From NCBI GenBank assembly GCA_005765155.1, contig VCCP01000002.1, forward strand, positions 1,054,001 through 1,118,000: a DNA stretch of 64,000 bases. Direction: 5' to 3'. A program made the translations under genes and the position numbers. Origin of the DNA: Zelopaecilomyces penicillatus. Taxonomy: Eukaryota; Ascomycota; Sordariomycetes; Hypocreales; Pseudodiploosporaceae. Below, piece after piece: positions 44,503-56,730 of this stretch. The notes below the pieces were generated by a model. It did no database searches, was not told the DNA's origin, and saw only the letters and a program-made list of their open reading frames with translations. Positions within the stretch are counted from its first letter, which is position 1, and each line of letters begins with the position of its first letter.

Positions 44503-46265
44503 TCAATCATCCTGCACTAGCTCTTTTATCTCTTCTCTACCAGGAGCTGAGACTACCGCATCGATCTTCTCATGAGTGCCGGTCCGGTTTGTTGCGCCAC
44601 CGCCGTCTTGCATCCAAAAGTCAACTTCGTCGATGATGTCGTAGACAACATCCTCAGCAATCTGGGCCTGGAATCGCTCCGACACTGCATGAGTGCCATC
44701 CACCTGGGCATCGTCACCCCCTATCTGGATCATGTCGACCTCACCGTTAGTTGAATCATAGTCTGGTGGCGGGAACCAAAAATCTGGGCCAAAGTTGACC
44801 TCTGCGGCACCGCCTCGGAAGACGCTGACGGCAGGGTAGTAGCCAAGCATGCCGTCGTCGAGACCCTCACGGGCGCCGACCTGAGGCATCGGCCGTGACG
44901 CTGGGGGTAGAAACCCCAGCAGGTTCTCAAAGGGGGTGCCCATCAGCACACCGTTCTTGTAAACCCGGATAAAGGAGTTGGGAAGGGTTCGTAGCGCGGG
45001 GACTGGATGAGTAGGGCTTGGGGCGTCGGAGGAGGAGCCGGCTGGAGATGGGTTCATCAATTCCTCTAGCTCCTTGGTCGGGTGATATTCGATTTTCTCA
45101 AAGTATGTGTGCGCTTTGAAGCGAATGGGAACTCGGTCACGCACAATGTTGGGGGCTTCTGCCATCAGGGGCTGTTCGTCGTTGGTGCCGTCTACAGCTG
45201 GGTTGTAGTGCCCTGCCATGATCTTCCTGTGTAAATGCTCGGATGGTAACTGAATCTCTAGGCCGATCACATCCCCTTCCCTAATGCCCTCGCCGGGAGG
45301 GAAAAACTCCTTGGGCCTCGACATGAAGACTTTCTCGCCAGACACGTCTCGTATGCCATAGCTGTACGCATCGAAGCCGACCGGTGCGTCGAGTGATGCC
45401 TCCCTCCTAGCCCAGCCCATTCGTACATGTCGCCCGCCATCAGACTTGCTCTCACCGTCCTTTGGCGGTCGCATGCCTTGTGTGATCTTGCATTCCCAGT
45501 ACCATCTGCCTTCCCGGACCGCCACGTTGGCTCGGGTCATGCGGAAGCCCTTGTTGGTGGTCACCTGCAGGCCAGATTTATCAAAGAAGACGTGAGTTGC
45601 AACATCCTCGAAGCTCATACGCGGGCCGTAGGGTTCGGGTTCGGTTTGGCGGTAGTATATCATCGAGGGGAATAGAGGATCGGCTATGCAATGCGTGTAC
45701 CGGAAGTTCTTCTTATTGAAAACACTGCCATGAAGGAACCCCAATGTTTAGTTTCCAGAGACAACCTCCACTTTCCCCCGTGCAAGCCGAGGGGGTCGGA
45801 CCGGACATCCGAAAATAAATACAAAAGAGAAACTCACTGCTCTGATGTCTCTCCAAATTCTACAACTTGTCCATCGGCATTCATCACCTGGTGATGCGAT
45901 ACCATCACAGGCCCTCGGGGCGGGTCGAAGTCGGAAAGCTTTGGAGGTGCTAGCTTGTAGCGCAGGGGACCGGATTCGCTCTGAATAGGCTCCTTTGCAG
46001 CTCGTGGGTCCGGCGTCGCGGGGGAGCTGTCGCGACCCTTTGCCTCGCGCTTCTTGAGGGTGTCTTTTTTCGTCCGGGAGGGTTTGCTGCGACTCGTATG
46101 CGATGGCTCGTCTGACGGTTGGATGTCGGAGGGCTTGACCTCCGGATTGAGTGGTGAGGGGACGGCGGGGCTGTGATCGTCATCGTGGACGCGCTTTTGC
46201 GGGATGGAGGAGAGCGAGGCGGTTGGCGTGGGTTCCCGTTTGGGGCTTCCCACTTCTGAAGCCAT
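44503..46265 (-). CDS. bre2: COMPASS histone H3K4 methyltransferase subunit Bre2/Ash2 (SPRY domain)
   Basis: Predicted 549-residue protein from two exons (46265-45838, 45724-44503). The N-terminal region is basic and Ser/Pro-rich with KKREAKGRDSSP. The conserved part starts with LAPPKLSDFDPPRGPVMV, then across a 113-nt intron NFRYTHCIADPLFP. The SPRY domain has GFRMTRANVAVREGRWYWEC (near residue 205), HVRMGWARREASLDAPVGFD, YSYGIRD, FPPGEGIREGDVIGLEI, IRVYKNGVLMG and YYPAVSVFRGG. These are the signatures of Ash2/Bre2, which in the Set1 complex promote H3K4 methylation; the role is inferred from the family. The start chosen is the ATG before ASEVGSPKREP; an in-frame codon about 46 codons upstream exists but its extension looks non-conserved. 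The promoter region is shared with the GATA gene. Confidence 0.9.
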
Positions 46266-46867
46266 CGCAGGGGTGAGAGGGGACAAGCGACTGAGGAGTG
46301 AGGCCGGAGATCGGTTCGGCTTGTGAGGGCACACTCTGTCTGACAGCTTTCTCAGTTCAATGTCGGTTCTTGTTCTTGCAGCGCGTCGTTGTCGGCACAC
46401 CAATGTCGCACGGCACCGGAAAAGGCGAAGAAGTTTGGAGGAACGTGCGTCGATTGCCTAATTGGTGCAGGAGCTCCAAAGGAGATTAGCGTTGCCGATG
46501 ACCGATTCAGTGGAATTTCGACAGCCACCCCTGCGTTTCGTCCTGCGCATAACCAGCCAATAGAGGACGCTGCATTGTCATCACAGAGCGCCATTGGCCT
46601 GAGTTGGGAGTGTTTTCTCCCCTGTGTCTCCACTCGGACGACAACCCGTGGGCTGTCAGAGGCCCGGAGATGCAGTGGGTGAATGTTTGATGAGAGAGCT
46701 GAAGGCTGAAGCAACCCGACACGAAGGAACCCCCCCAAGAGAGCTGCCCAGGGAACTGTTTAGGGAATCGCCACAGGCGACCAGAAAGCCGGACAGCGTT
46801 CCATCACAGCCGTCTGGGCACAACCGTCGCAGCCGTTACAGCCATCGCTGGCATCACAGCCCTCCCT

Positions 46868-46926
46868 AGCCAGCCAGCCAGCCAGCCGACCTGCCTGCCA
46901 GTTCCAGCTCCAGCTCCAGCTCCAGC
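46868..46926. repeat. CAGC and TCCAGC microsatellites
   Basis: About four copies of CAGC (46868-46887), then four perfect copies of TCCAGC (46903-46926), in the divergent promoter region. Confidence 0.85.
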
Positions 46927-47473
46927 ACGCACGCGAGGTAAAAGCGAGACAAACGCTTCTGCTGCCACACTTTTGGCCGTTGTATGTCCCGGCTTGCCGG
47001 TTTGGCAGATCTGGCCCCCGATCCTGACCGCTCGGTGTCTGTGGACGGCCTTTGGGCCTTTGCTTTGCATTCTACGTGTTGCACCAAGCACGTTTCTGGC
47101 GACTGTACCACAGCTCCGTGGGCCCCGCCCCGACTACCTGCGACTTGGCCTGTGTGAAATCCTCCGACCATCGTGTGCCTGGAGGCGACACCGGTACTGG
47201 CTAAAACCTTCATCCATATTCCAAATCCTTTCCTTCCATTGCTCTCGCCAGAGACGGACATGAGAGCGGATACCTGTGTATCCACCCTGCTAAACCTCTG
47301 TCCAACATCCTTGTGACGACTAGTCTGTTGTTGCTTCCTTATCCTCCTTACTCGTACAGCCTCAATCTCCTGGTTGAATTTCTGACGCTCCGACGATCTA
47401 AATTCGGCACGCAAAGTCGATTCGCCACCTTCCCGACTGCTCGTCTCGCTATCATCAAACAATAGCTGCAGAG

Positions 47474-47491
47474 TTATCAATAACAGATAGG
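47474..47491 (+). promoter_or_regulatory. Paired GATA words upstream of the GATA-factor gene
   Basis: TTATC followed by AGATAG about 120 nt before the ATG at 47609. Such sites could allow autoregulation by a GATA factor. GATA words are common by chance and the full SREA consensus is not present here. Confidence 0.25.
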
Positions 47492-47608
47492 TGAACGCCG
47501 CACGACTCATGCCCACGCCTACCTGCCCATGACCCGTTGAACCAGAATTTGTCAGCTTTCGCATCGAAGACGCATCACTTTCTTGGCCGTTGCCGCCGTA
47601 AAACCTTC

Positions 47609-49437
47609 ATGGAAATGAACGAGTCCCCGCCGGCAGGGACACCGCCTGCTGGCTATCAGAGAGAACCGAGTGCTGTTCGAACTGCGCTGCCATCCCGACC
47701 CATGACGTCCAAACCCAGGGAGGCTACACCCTCCAACTCACAGGAGCTGGCCCGACCATCTGTGGAAAATGAGGCCAGCGAGCTACGATTTCCTGGAGGT
47801 AGCGTCTCTCCAAATTCGAGAGGCAGTCCTGCCAATGACGACCGTTCCTCTACCAAGGCGACAAGCCCCTCGTCTATATCTATCACATCCAAAGGCAAGA
47901 AGAGCTCCACATTGGGCAGCGCACAAGGGCACGGTGGTCAGGTTTGCAGGTTAGTTGTTTGCTTTGTATTTCTTCTTCATTCCCTAGCTCACATGCAAGC
48001 AGTAACTGTGGTACTACTCGAACTCCGCTCTGGAGGAGATCCCCCCAAGGCGCCACAATATGCAATGCTTGCGGTCTATATCTCAAGGCCAGAAACGCAT
48101 CCCGACCAACCAGCCTGAAGAAACCCCCGAATGTCGTGGCATCTGGAAATGCGCAACCCAACCCTCCGAAAGCCAATTTGGTATCTGGTCAGAAATTGCT
48201 TCCCAATGTCGCTGGTGCCACATACGTCTCCGCAGAGCAAACACCCACCGGAACCTGCCCAGGTGGTGGTCGTTGCAATGGCACAGGTGGCGCAGAAGGC
48301 TGCAATGGTTGTCCAGCGTATAACAACCGAGTGTCCAAAAGCGCACAACTTAATGTCATGCAGAGGCAAGGTGGAGGCTGTCAGGGGCAACACGAAGCGG
48401 CTCTAGCAGCACCTACGCCTATCGATGTTAATGCTCTTCAGACACGAGATCAGGATACCACCGTGGTTATCGCGTGTCAGAACTGTGGAACAACAATAAC
48501 CCCCCTATGGAGAAGGGACGAAAGTGGGCACACGATATGTAACGCTTGTGGTATGTCTGCTCCTAGTTTATTGGTGACTCAATTTACCATTGAATCATAC
48601 TGACTCTGTTTGATTTATTTAGGACTATACTACAAACTCCATGGTGTTCATAGACCAGTTACTATGAAAAAAGCTACCATCAAAAGGAGGAAACGGGTAA
48701 TTCCTGCATCGCAAGATGAAGATGGAGATGAATTTATGGAGTCCATCGAAACAAGAAGTCAGGAAAAAACACCAGAGAGAGGCACCGTGAATGATGATGG
48801 ATCTGTGAATCTGGGCCTGCGACGACGTCCAGACCACCCCCTTACGATCGAGTCTGACCTAGTAATTCGTCAAGGTGGAGATGCATCAATTCATTCTTCT
48901 GCGTCCGAAATCGCAGCCCATCGCCAAGCCGTGGAAAACTCTCGCATCCTTCCGAATTGGACGAATGACGAAAATCGACTACCGCCCATGACATCAATGT
49001 CTGCAGTATCCGACAGACAGTCGTCGTTATCGCCGGCATCGTTCCTGTCCCCTACTCGAAAGCGATCGTTCTCAGCAACGGAGACAGAATCTACAAGTGG
49101 TGGAGATGGAGTGCACGAAAGCGCCAAGCGGGTTTCCTCAATCAAGTCTATCCTGAACCCGCAAATGGACATAGAAGGACACTCCATTGCTCTGCCCCTT
49201 GATGGGGACAGGGGGAAATATTCTTTACCCCCTCTCAGAAATTATCCGAAAACCTCGATGTCTGGTCACAGCACTGGGGGTTTTACTTCAATAAATGCCA
49301 GTCCAGGTCCTCGTGAGTTGGAGGCAGAGAACGAACGACTTCGAGGAGAACGCAGGTTAGCCTTGACAAAGGAGGCAGATCGGATGCGGGAGCTACTCGC
49401 AGCCAAAGAGCGAGAGCTTTTAGAACTTGGGGACTGA
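47609..49437 (+). CDS. sre1: Two-finger GATA repressor of siderophore/iron uptake genes (SREA/Urbs1 family)
   Basis: Predicted 567-residue protein from three exons (47609-47949, 48003-48550, 48623-49437). Two class-IV GATA fingers are present: CSNCGTTRTPLWRRSPQG with CNAC (residues 113-138) and CQNCGTTITPLWRRDESG with CNACG (about 272-296), each followed by a basic tail. Between them is the cysteine-rich segment CPGGGRCNGTGGAEGCNGC, a mark of the iron-sensing SREA/SRE/Urbs1 group and absent from nitrogen GATA factors. Intron 1 lies in finger 1 and intron 2 between the last cysteine of finger 2 and its basic helix; both are needed to complete the fingers. The C-terminus has a coiled coil (RELEAENERLRGERRLALT). 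In this group the protein represses siderophore and iron-uptake genes when iron is sufficient; that is family knowledge. The alternative upstream start would use TTG and was not taken. Confidence 0.94.
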
Positions 49438-52342
49438 CGTGCAACCCCCTATCTTTCTTTGTTTTATTCTATATGGGCTTATGACTGATTTTTCCATGAC
49501 TGATGAATGGCTTTTGTTTCAACACGGTGTCACCGGTTTACCGGAGAGTCCGTTGCAACGTGGGATGAATCCGCGATAAAAATGGGGTTTATAGGAGAGT
49601 ATAGCCGGGGTGCGGCCATTGTTCTCATTCGCTCTATGTTCAGAGTCTGGTGGCTTATATACTACGGCTACAAGGCTCAGATTCATGGGCGGGGGACTTG
49701 TTTTGTTTTGTTTTTGTTTGGTTTGTCTGCTATCGCACATAGAATTGCCCCCTCAACGGCTGGCGCAGGCAACTACTAATCCCAGTTGATGTTTGTTGGG
49801 AGTATGTTTTACTTTTATTTTCCTGATTCCCACATTGTTGATTTGGAACCAACTTGACAAATCTCGAGGTGTGGATATGGTGCATGAATGACGAGGGACT
49901 CTTAATACCAGAATCAGTAGTTGGCATAGCTAACAAAATCGAAACGAAGAAGAATAAGTAGTTAACGACCGTTGATATTGATATTGATGTTTGTGCTTGT
50001 GTGTGTATATGTTTGAATTCGAAAAGGATGTTGCACTTGGCAAAACACTCTGTCACTAGCAATTGCGCTGGCATTGCTGACTTGTAGTGGAAGCAATGGC
50101 ACACAAAGAGCAATACGCCCCTATTCGCCTCCTTAAGTACTATGTACGAAATACGGTGCTTCTCTCTCTCAGTATCTAGTACCTACCTCCTACGTTAAGT
50201 GCCCGTGTACTGGGTATGCTGGGGCATGTGTGATATATAGGCACTTCACACTGTTTTACAACATTAAGACTTTGATACGTAACTTGCTTATTCTTATATC
50301 ACCAAATTTTTTGGCATTATCAAGTTTTGATTTAGCAATCTTGACTACGGTAGCCTCAAGATCTGCCCTTGTCAAGCCTTTCTTGATGTCGTGTGATGTC
50401 GGCACGGCGTAAGCGAACAGGTTTCTACGGGGCACTGATCACATCTGATTACCCCGTCATTCATCGCCCCCAACCCTGCCCCATAATACGTAGTACTTCT
50501 CCGCCACCCCCGTTCCTCCTCATCTGGTTATCCCACACTACCTAGTAGGTAGTAGGTAGTTTCGCCCAGGTACTTTCTCTCTTTGTGACTTGGAAGTTTC
50601 TAGAGCATTCCCTATGGTAATTCTATGTCCCACTTCTATTTCAGCTGGCTGCGACGCGCAAAAACCACAGCTTCTATAATGCGGAATTTACAGACCAATG
50701 ATAGGGAGCAATTATTGGTACAGGGCTGACTGGGGATTGATGCTCGTTGGGACCCCACGAATTCAAGGTTAAGCTGTGAGTGAACACATGTTTCGGTTTC
50801 AAGGTCGTATCGGTCGGGATGACTCCGACTCTGCTTAATAATGATAATGATCATAATGCGGCATTCGATAGTTTATGACGACGCCCTCCCGTGCTTTTGG
50901 ATGGGCTGTTTTCGCACCGCAAGTCACTTATGAGGTAAGGTGTGGTGGATGTACAGCGCCTGTAGTCGGCCGAGATGCGCCGGTTTCGGGGGTCTGTGTG
51001 CATTCCAGCCTCCGTGTGTGGAGGTTCAGCACCGTGGTTTTCTCGGCCATAATTCACAGACGGGCGTTTGCAATAACGATGCCCTTCTACACAGGTTATG
51101 GTGGATACGGATGCAACAATGCAAATGCTGGTTAATGGCATACCGTAACTACCCAGGTGTTTGACCCATCCATCTCCCTGACCCTCCTTGCTGTGTGCGT
51201 TTTTAGTAAGAACTAAAATGGAGACACACTAACAATAAAAAAAAGACATTGATGGAGATTCCATGGAGACGGGATCAGAACAAGCCATGGGCGGTGTTGA
51301 TAGACGGGGATGGACCATGGGATCAGTTAATACTTGAGGCGCCAAAAGGTGTGGCTTGGCACGGCATTCCGCGGAGGGCACAATGGTACAACGACGATGC
51401 ATAATCATCCCTGTGTACCTACTTTAAAAAAATCCGAATCAAGGGCCATTAGATGAGGATGAATATGCAAGCACAGGTAGGGCTGGCGAACGACAGATGC
51501 AGTTCATAGCGGGACTGAGATGGTGATCAGTTGGTTCGGGTGGGCTGTCGTCCGCATGGGCTAGATGCGTACATACAGTAATTACGGAGTACAACTACGT
51601 ACATGTCTGTTCGTTCACGTACCAAGGTCGGTAATTGATATTACTCGGAGGTAATTCTGGTAGGATGGAGGGAGTAGCAAAGTAACAAGAGAGCATGACC
51701 AACGCCCTGTGCAGTCTGTCAAGCGAAGGGCGCGCAGTTGTCATGCACAAGGACGGAGACACCAGCCCCGGCTCCGGCTGAGGCTGACTCCACAGCTCCA
51801 GTTCCTGCTAGGCTCCAATACACTCAATTGGTGCCGAGGACGGACGCTGGCTTGCAATGCCGTAGTTCATAGGTGGCTAGGCACGTCCGCCCATCCATTC
51901 AATGTTGATGAGGTGTTGTTGCCGTTGGCCTAGTGTCAAAAGGATGGATGCCACACTTGCCAAGTGCCCGCGCATCGCAGCCTTCCAGGTGGAGGGTTGA
52001 GCGACCTGTCGAGATGAGGTACGTACCCCGTTCTGTCTCTTGTCAGTTCTAACAAAACTCCCAACGACCCGCTCTTTCTTCAGTCTCGGCTTCTCCATTC
52101 CAAACATCAAATACCTTTCCTCTTTGCAATATCTTCTAAGAAGAAATAGTTCAGTTTCACCAGCTATTCGCATACCTGTACCGCTCTGACTGATTTGAGA
52201 GTGGGACGGTCCCAAAGCTGCAGCTTGCCAACTCTCCTCTTAGACTGGCGGACCCTCCACCAGTCTTGAGTCGTACACGCCCTGCGCCTTTTGCTTGATC
52301 AGGATCGCCTTGAAGCGCGCCTTTTACTGAACAGCCTGTCCC
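49438..52342. other. Intergenic region upstream of the homeobox regulator
   Basis: About 2.9 kb with no supportable gene. Frames of 60-127 codons are low-complexity or AT-rich. Roughly the last kilobase is likely promoter and leader of the homeobox gene; short upstream frames there may be leader ORFs. TACCTACC and TAGTAGGTAG runs occur near 50180 and 50540. Confidence 0.45.
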
Positions 52343-55300
52343 ATGCCCATCATTCACGAGATGGATGAGTTTGTCAATTGGGATGGTTCCATTGGTGGTG
52401 CTTTTTCACCCATGCCGGGCGTAGCCGCTGCAGGCAATGCCGCCGATGAGGATAACATTGGTCTTGTTCTCGAAAATATCAACGAGGACGATTTTAGTTT
52501 CCACGCCCTGCAGCACTTTACTCAGAATTCCTTCCATATTCCTGGCATTGATGCAGCTGTACCTGCTACCGTGGCCCCTCTCATGGACAACAGCGCCTCG
52601 TTGCTCTACTGGGAGACTCCAGAAAGTCCATGTGCCCATTGTCTCCTTGGCGGATATTCATGCAAGAAGATCCGGGAGGGTATTCGAAAGGGTTACTGCA
52701 CCAGCTGTGTTGCCTTGCGGCTTGAATGCAGCTTTGGTGGTGTCGTCCCGGACAACGTCAACCCCGAATCCACCACTATGACCTGGCAACCTGCGGGTAT
52801 TGAACTCATTTCTTTATCTAATGAGGACCTGCTCAGAGAACCCTTGCAACCCCTTGATAGCACCTTTCTTCTAGAACAGATGAACCCAGCCATCAAGCCG
52901 GGTGACGATGCTGGCCTTTCCATGTCCAGAACTGGGACACCAGCCAAAATCGGAGCCCGATTCTCGAGAGAGTCGGTTCGTATTCTCAAGAATTGGCTCT
53001 TGACGCACAATCGCCATCCTTACCCTAGCGATGAGGAGAAAGAGATGCTGCAACGACAGACGGGCCTCAACAAAACTCAAATCACCAACTGGCTTGCCAA
53101 TGCTCGCCGTCGAGGCAAGGTTCAGCCACCTCGATCTACTTCTCCCCATCCACGGAGCTATTCTGGATCCATTGATATTCCTCAAAGACGTGGGACACCC
53201 TCTCTTGAAGCTATGAACCCTCTCCAACGTTGGGAGCACTCGCCTCCTGAGCACGAACCTGCCTCAGTAACAGCTATCGCCAGGGCTGTCACGGCATCAT
53301 CCTCTGCCATATCGTCAGGATTGAACAGTCCCCACAGCCATAACTATACCGACGATGGTTCGAATAGGTCTCTCTGCAACCAGTCATCCACCAGCAGCTT
53401 GGGAACGTCTCACTCAAGCGGCGGTTCCATGGCATCTGCATATTCACACGGCTCCCGCAATTCCCTAGGCTCATTCGGCTCAGCTCATTTCAACACCAGG
53501 GGACGGCGACGACGGAGAAGGGCCGCTCCAAGTAAGGAGACTACATCAAATCTTACTGTCCCCCTCAAGACCTTCCAATGTACATTTTGCACAGAAACCT
53601 TTCGAACAAAGCACGATTGGCAACGGCATGAGAAGTCACTTCATCTGTCTTTGGAGCGATGGGTTTGCGCCCCTGACGGCCCTCGTGTTCTCAATCCTAG
53701 CAACGGGCAGATGAGTTGCATCTTTTGTGGGGAAGCTAATCCAGACGATGCACATATCGAGACGCATAATCATTCAGCATGTCAAGAGCGATCGCTGGAG
53801 GAACGGACATTCTATCGAAAAGACCATTTGAACCAGCATCTTCGATTAGTTCACAACGTCAAATTTCAAGATGGGGCAATGAAGTCGTGGAAAGTGTCAG
53901 CCCCTGAGATCAGATCTCGGTGTGGTTTTTGTGGCATCGTCATGGATACTTGGACCATTCGAGTTGATCACCTTGCAGAACACTTTAAAACCGGTTACTC
54001 TATGGCTGACTGGAAGGGTGACTGGGGTTTTGATAGACCGGTTCTGGACATGGTTGAGAACTCTATTCCCCCCTGTATGAGGCCTCTAAGATATCCCATA
54101 GACCAGCTCAGTGTATCTAACTTTTGAATACAGATCTCATTCATCACGAACGTATTTCTCCTCTGCCGTACGTAGCCAGTCAAGCGCCACCAGAGTCACC
54201 AAGGACCGCCTACGAACTGATCAAAATGGAACTGGCCCACTTCGGAGCCAATCATTGGGAGCTACACGAACGAGCGCCAACCGACGAGGAGATGATGCTT
54301 GAAGGATGTCGCATCGTTTTTGCGAGTGAAATGCTCTCCTTGCAGGGGATCGCCACGCAGTCCTCGTGGCTCCGTGATTTGATCATGAACAGCGACGAGT
54401 TGGCGCAAAAAGCAAGATTCGGTCCTCTGCGTGGGGCAGCCGAAAGCAGGCTCCATATTCTCAAAATTAACGGCAAGGACAATTTGTTTGAGGAGTGCCC
54501 GATGGAGGTGCAGCTCCATGAGTTTGTTAAAGCGAAGATTTTATTAGGAATTACCTGCATGGATGATGAGCTCCAAGAGGAGGCGCGTAAAATTGTCGGA
54601 CGAGTGGAAGAAGTATCCACACATCCATCTGAGGCCGTCGCCAACTGGCTGTTGCGACTGATCACATCTTCAACCAATTGGTTAGCCCCATTCCGGCGCC
54701 GTGCCCATCTGCCACGTAGTGAGGATGTGCAGAACGAAGCAGTGCGGTCTAGGGATCCCTACTCAATTGACTCTACCATCCACAACTACTCGAGGCTCGA
54801 GTGCGAACTCGCAGATTTCCTGAAACAGCAGCGGTCCATCGGGAAAGAACCCACAGACGCGGACCTTCAGCGACAAGCTCGTATCATTATATATGAGTTT
54901 GACGATGGCTGGAACCAAACTGCTGCTGACAGCATCAATTGGATCACAGCGTTTAGACAACGCAATTTTCCCGAGGATGCATCTCCGGCCTCTTTGAGTC
55001 AAAAGACTGATCGAAGCATGGAATCTCCTTCAGGGACAAGTTGTCAAGTTAAGCCAACCCAACTCGCAAACGACTCCTCCCGAAAGAACGACAACAAGAA
55101 AGAAAACTTCCACAATGGCCCCAACCTCCCGGCACATCCGGGGAAGGCAGCCCCTTTCTTCCTCAACGATGCTAACTGCTACCGACGTCTAGCCAAGGAG
55201 CTGAAGCGATGGGTGATGACAACCATGTCGGCCAATAACCCAAGTCGGCATGTGCCTACGGATGAAGAGCTTCAGTATCAGGCGCGATGGATCCTTTACG

Positions 55301-56107
55301 ACGAGTAGGTTCCTCCTTTCCATTCTGTATCCCGATCATCCTGCAGATACCAGTGGACCTAGAGTATGCTTACACGAATCTTACAGTGACGATCCTTGGA
55401 ATCAGACCGCCGCCGATAATGCAGAGTGGCTGCTGAGGTTTAAGAGAGATGCGGGAATCATAAAAGTAGGACCTGGGCTACCACCAGGGTATGCCTGGGC
55501 TGTGGAACAAGGGGGCACAGGCTTCTGGCCGCCATATGCCTGCCCCAAAAGCCATGTTGAGCCTGTTGTCAAGGATGTGGAAACATGTATGCGGAGTGGC
55601 TCCAAACCATTCACAGCAGGCCAGTCGGCAGTGAACAGCTTTTTGGAGACACTTGCTACATCTCCCAGCATCCGGCCGGCAATCGTGTTTTGCTCTAGAG
55701 AACTAGAGCGGGGCCTAGAAGAGTTTGTGAACAAGCACTTTGCAAGCACTGGATGCCTACCGTCAGATGATGCCATGAAGATGCGTGGACGGGAGATCCT
55801 CAATGCCGAAGTCACAGCAGCAGAGGATCCGGAATTGCTAGAGAAATTCAAGAAATGGGTGACGGAGAAGCTATGCAAGGAATCGCAAACCACAACCGAC
55901 GTGCTGGAACATGCGAGTGATTCGAACAACACCCCTGCAGCGATGTCTATGAACATGGATGTCAACCTCTCAGATGCAGAGCTGGGAACCATGCTGAAGG
56001 ACATGGACTTTGAGTTTCCCTTTGAGGACTTTGCAGTTGGAATGATGGAAGATGTGGAACTCTCAGGAGGAGTGACATTGAGAGACGGGAACGAATTCCG
56101 GGACTAG
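52343..56107 (+). CDS. Large homeobox/C2H2 transcription factor with a Zn2Cys6-spaced cysteine cluster and C-terminal repeats
   Basis: Predicted 1207-residue protein from three exons (52343-54074, 54134-55304, 55387-56107). Residues 97-129 hold six cysteines spaced CX2CX6CX11CX2CX6C, the spacing of fungal Zn2Cys6 domains, although the first loop lacks the usual basic residues. A TALE-type homeodomain follows (about 210-260: LKNWLLTHNRHPYPSDEEK, TQITNWLANARRRGK). After a Ser-rich linker and RGRRRRRRA come C2H2 fingers (CTFCTETFRTKHDWQRHEK, then FYRKDHLNQHLRLVH and CGFCGIVMD). The C-terminal half has five copies of a ~60-residue module ending near W..F, for example LQRQARIIIYEFDDGWNQTA and LQYQARWILYDDDDPWNQTA. 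The end is acidic. The splice at 54074/54134 gives IPPYLIHHERI and joins what otherwise looks like two genes; the 55304/55387 splice completes repeat 4. A second ATG seven codons in (MDEFVNWD) may be the real start. The role in development is inferred. Confidence 0.87.
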
Positions 56108-56705
56108 GGTCCACTATATACTATCCAGGAGGCCTAAATAGGTGGGCGTGGATGATTTGCGCCTTGGGAAGGCGATATAAGCTTGGCTATGCGTTTGTTT
56201 TAACTTGAAAAGCGCTGTTTCGGATGGGATCATGGTAACGAGGGCACACAGTGAGTTTGTAACCAGCAAAGGTTGGTTATGTTGTAGTGAAAGATGATAC
56301 AATTATGGATACCCAGCACAGAGGATGGTTTAGAGAATTGAAATTTTCTAATATTTCCCCGTAGAAAAACTTAATTGCAATTAACTGTGACGGATGCTTC
56401 AGAGTTCTGTTAGATTAAGCCAGTGAGATCTATTTAGGAGAAATAGAAAGTAAGAGGATGTGTCGTGGGATGTATGTGTATGTTGTACGCTACGTGTTGT
56501 ACGTAATGAACCAACGAGTCAGGGCACCACGTGCGCATGTGCGTCCACGGAAATGGGGGTTCGCCTTGACAATGAGTAGGTAGCTTGATTGGCTGGCTGG
56601 GCTAGCAATTGTTTGCTCGACGGACTTGGCCACGCGTGAGAGTTCTCAATATGGCGCTTTTATTCTTATTGTGGACCTGCGGTGAGACGGGTTTCCGGCA
56701 CTAAT

Positions 56706-56730
56706 GGGAATGGAATGGAATGGAATGGGG
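56706..56730. repeat. GGAAT pentanucleotide run
   Basis: About four tandem copies of GGAAT ending in GGGG. Confidence 0.75.

Larger units (their letters stand above)
46266..47608. other. Divergent bre2/GATA-factor promoter region
   Basis: About 1.3 kb. It contains CCAAT words (for example at about 46401 and 46554), two microsatellites near 46870-46926 and GATA words just before the GATA-factor start. A minus-strand frame of 232 codons (46866-47564) runs across the microsatellites and lacks a recognisable domain. Confidence 0.5.

Noticed and set aside
46866..47564. A 232-codon minus-strand frame between bre2 and the GATA gene
   Set aside because: It reads through the CAGC and TCCAGC microsatellites as Leu/Glu/Ala/Gly repeats and lies in a divergent promoter.
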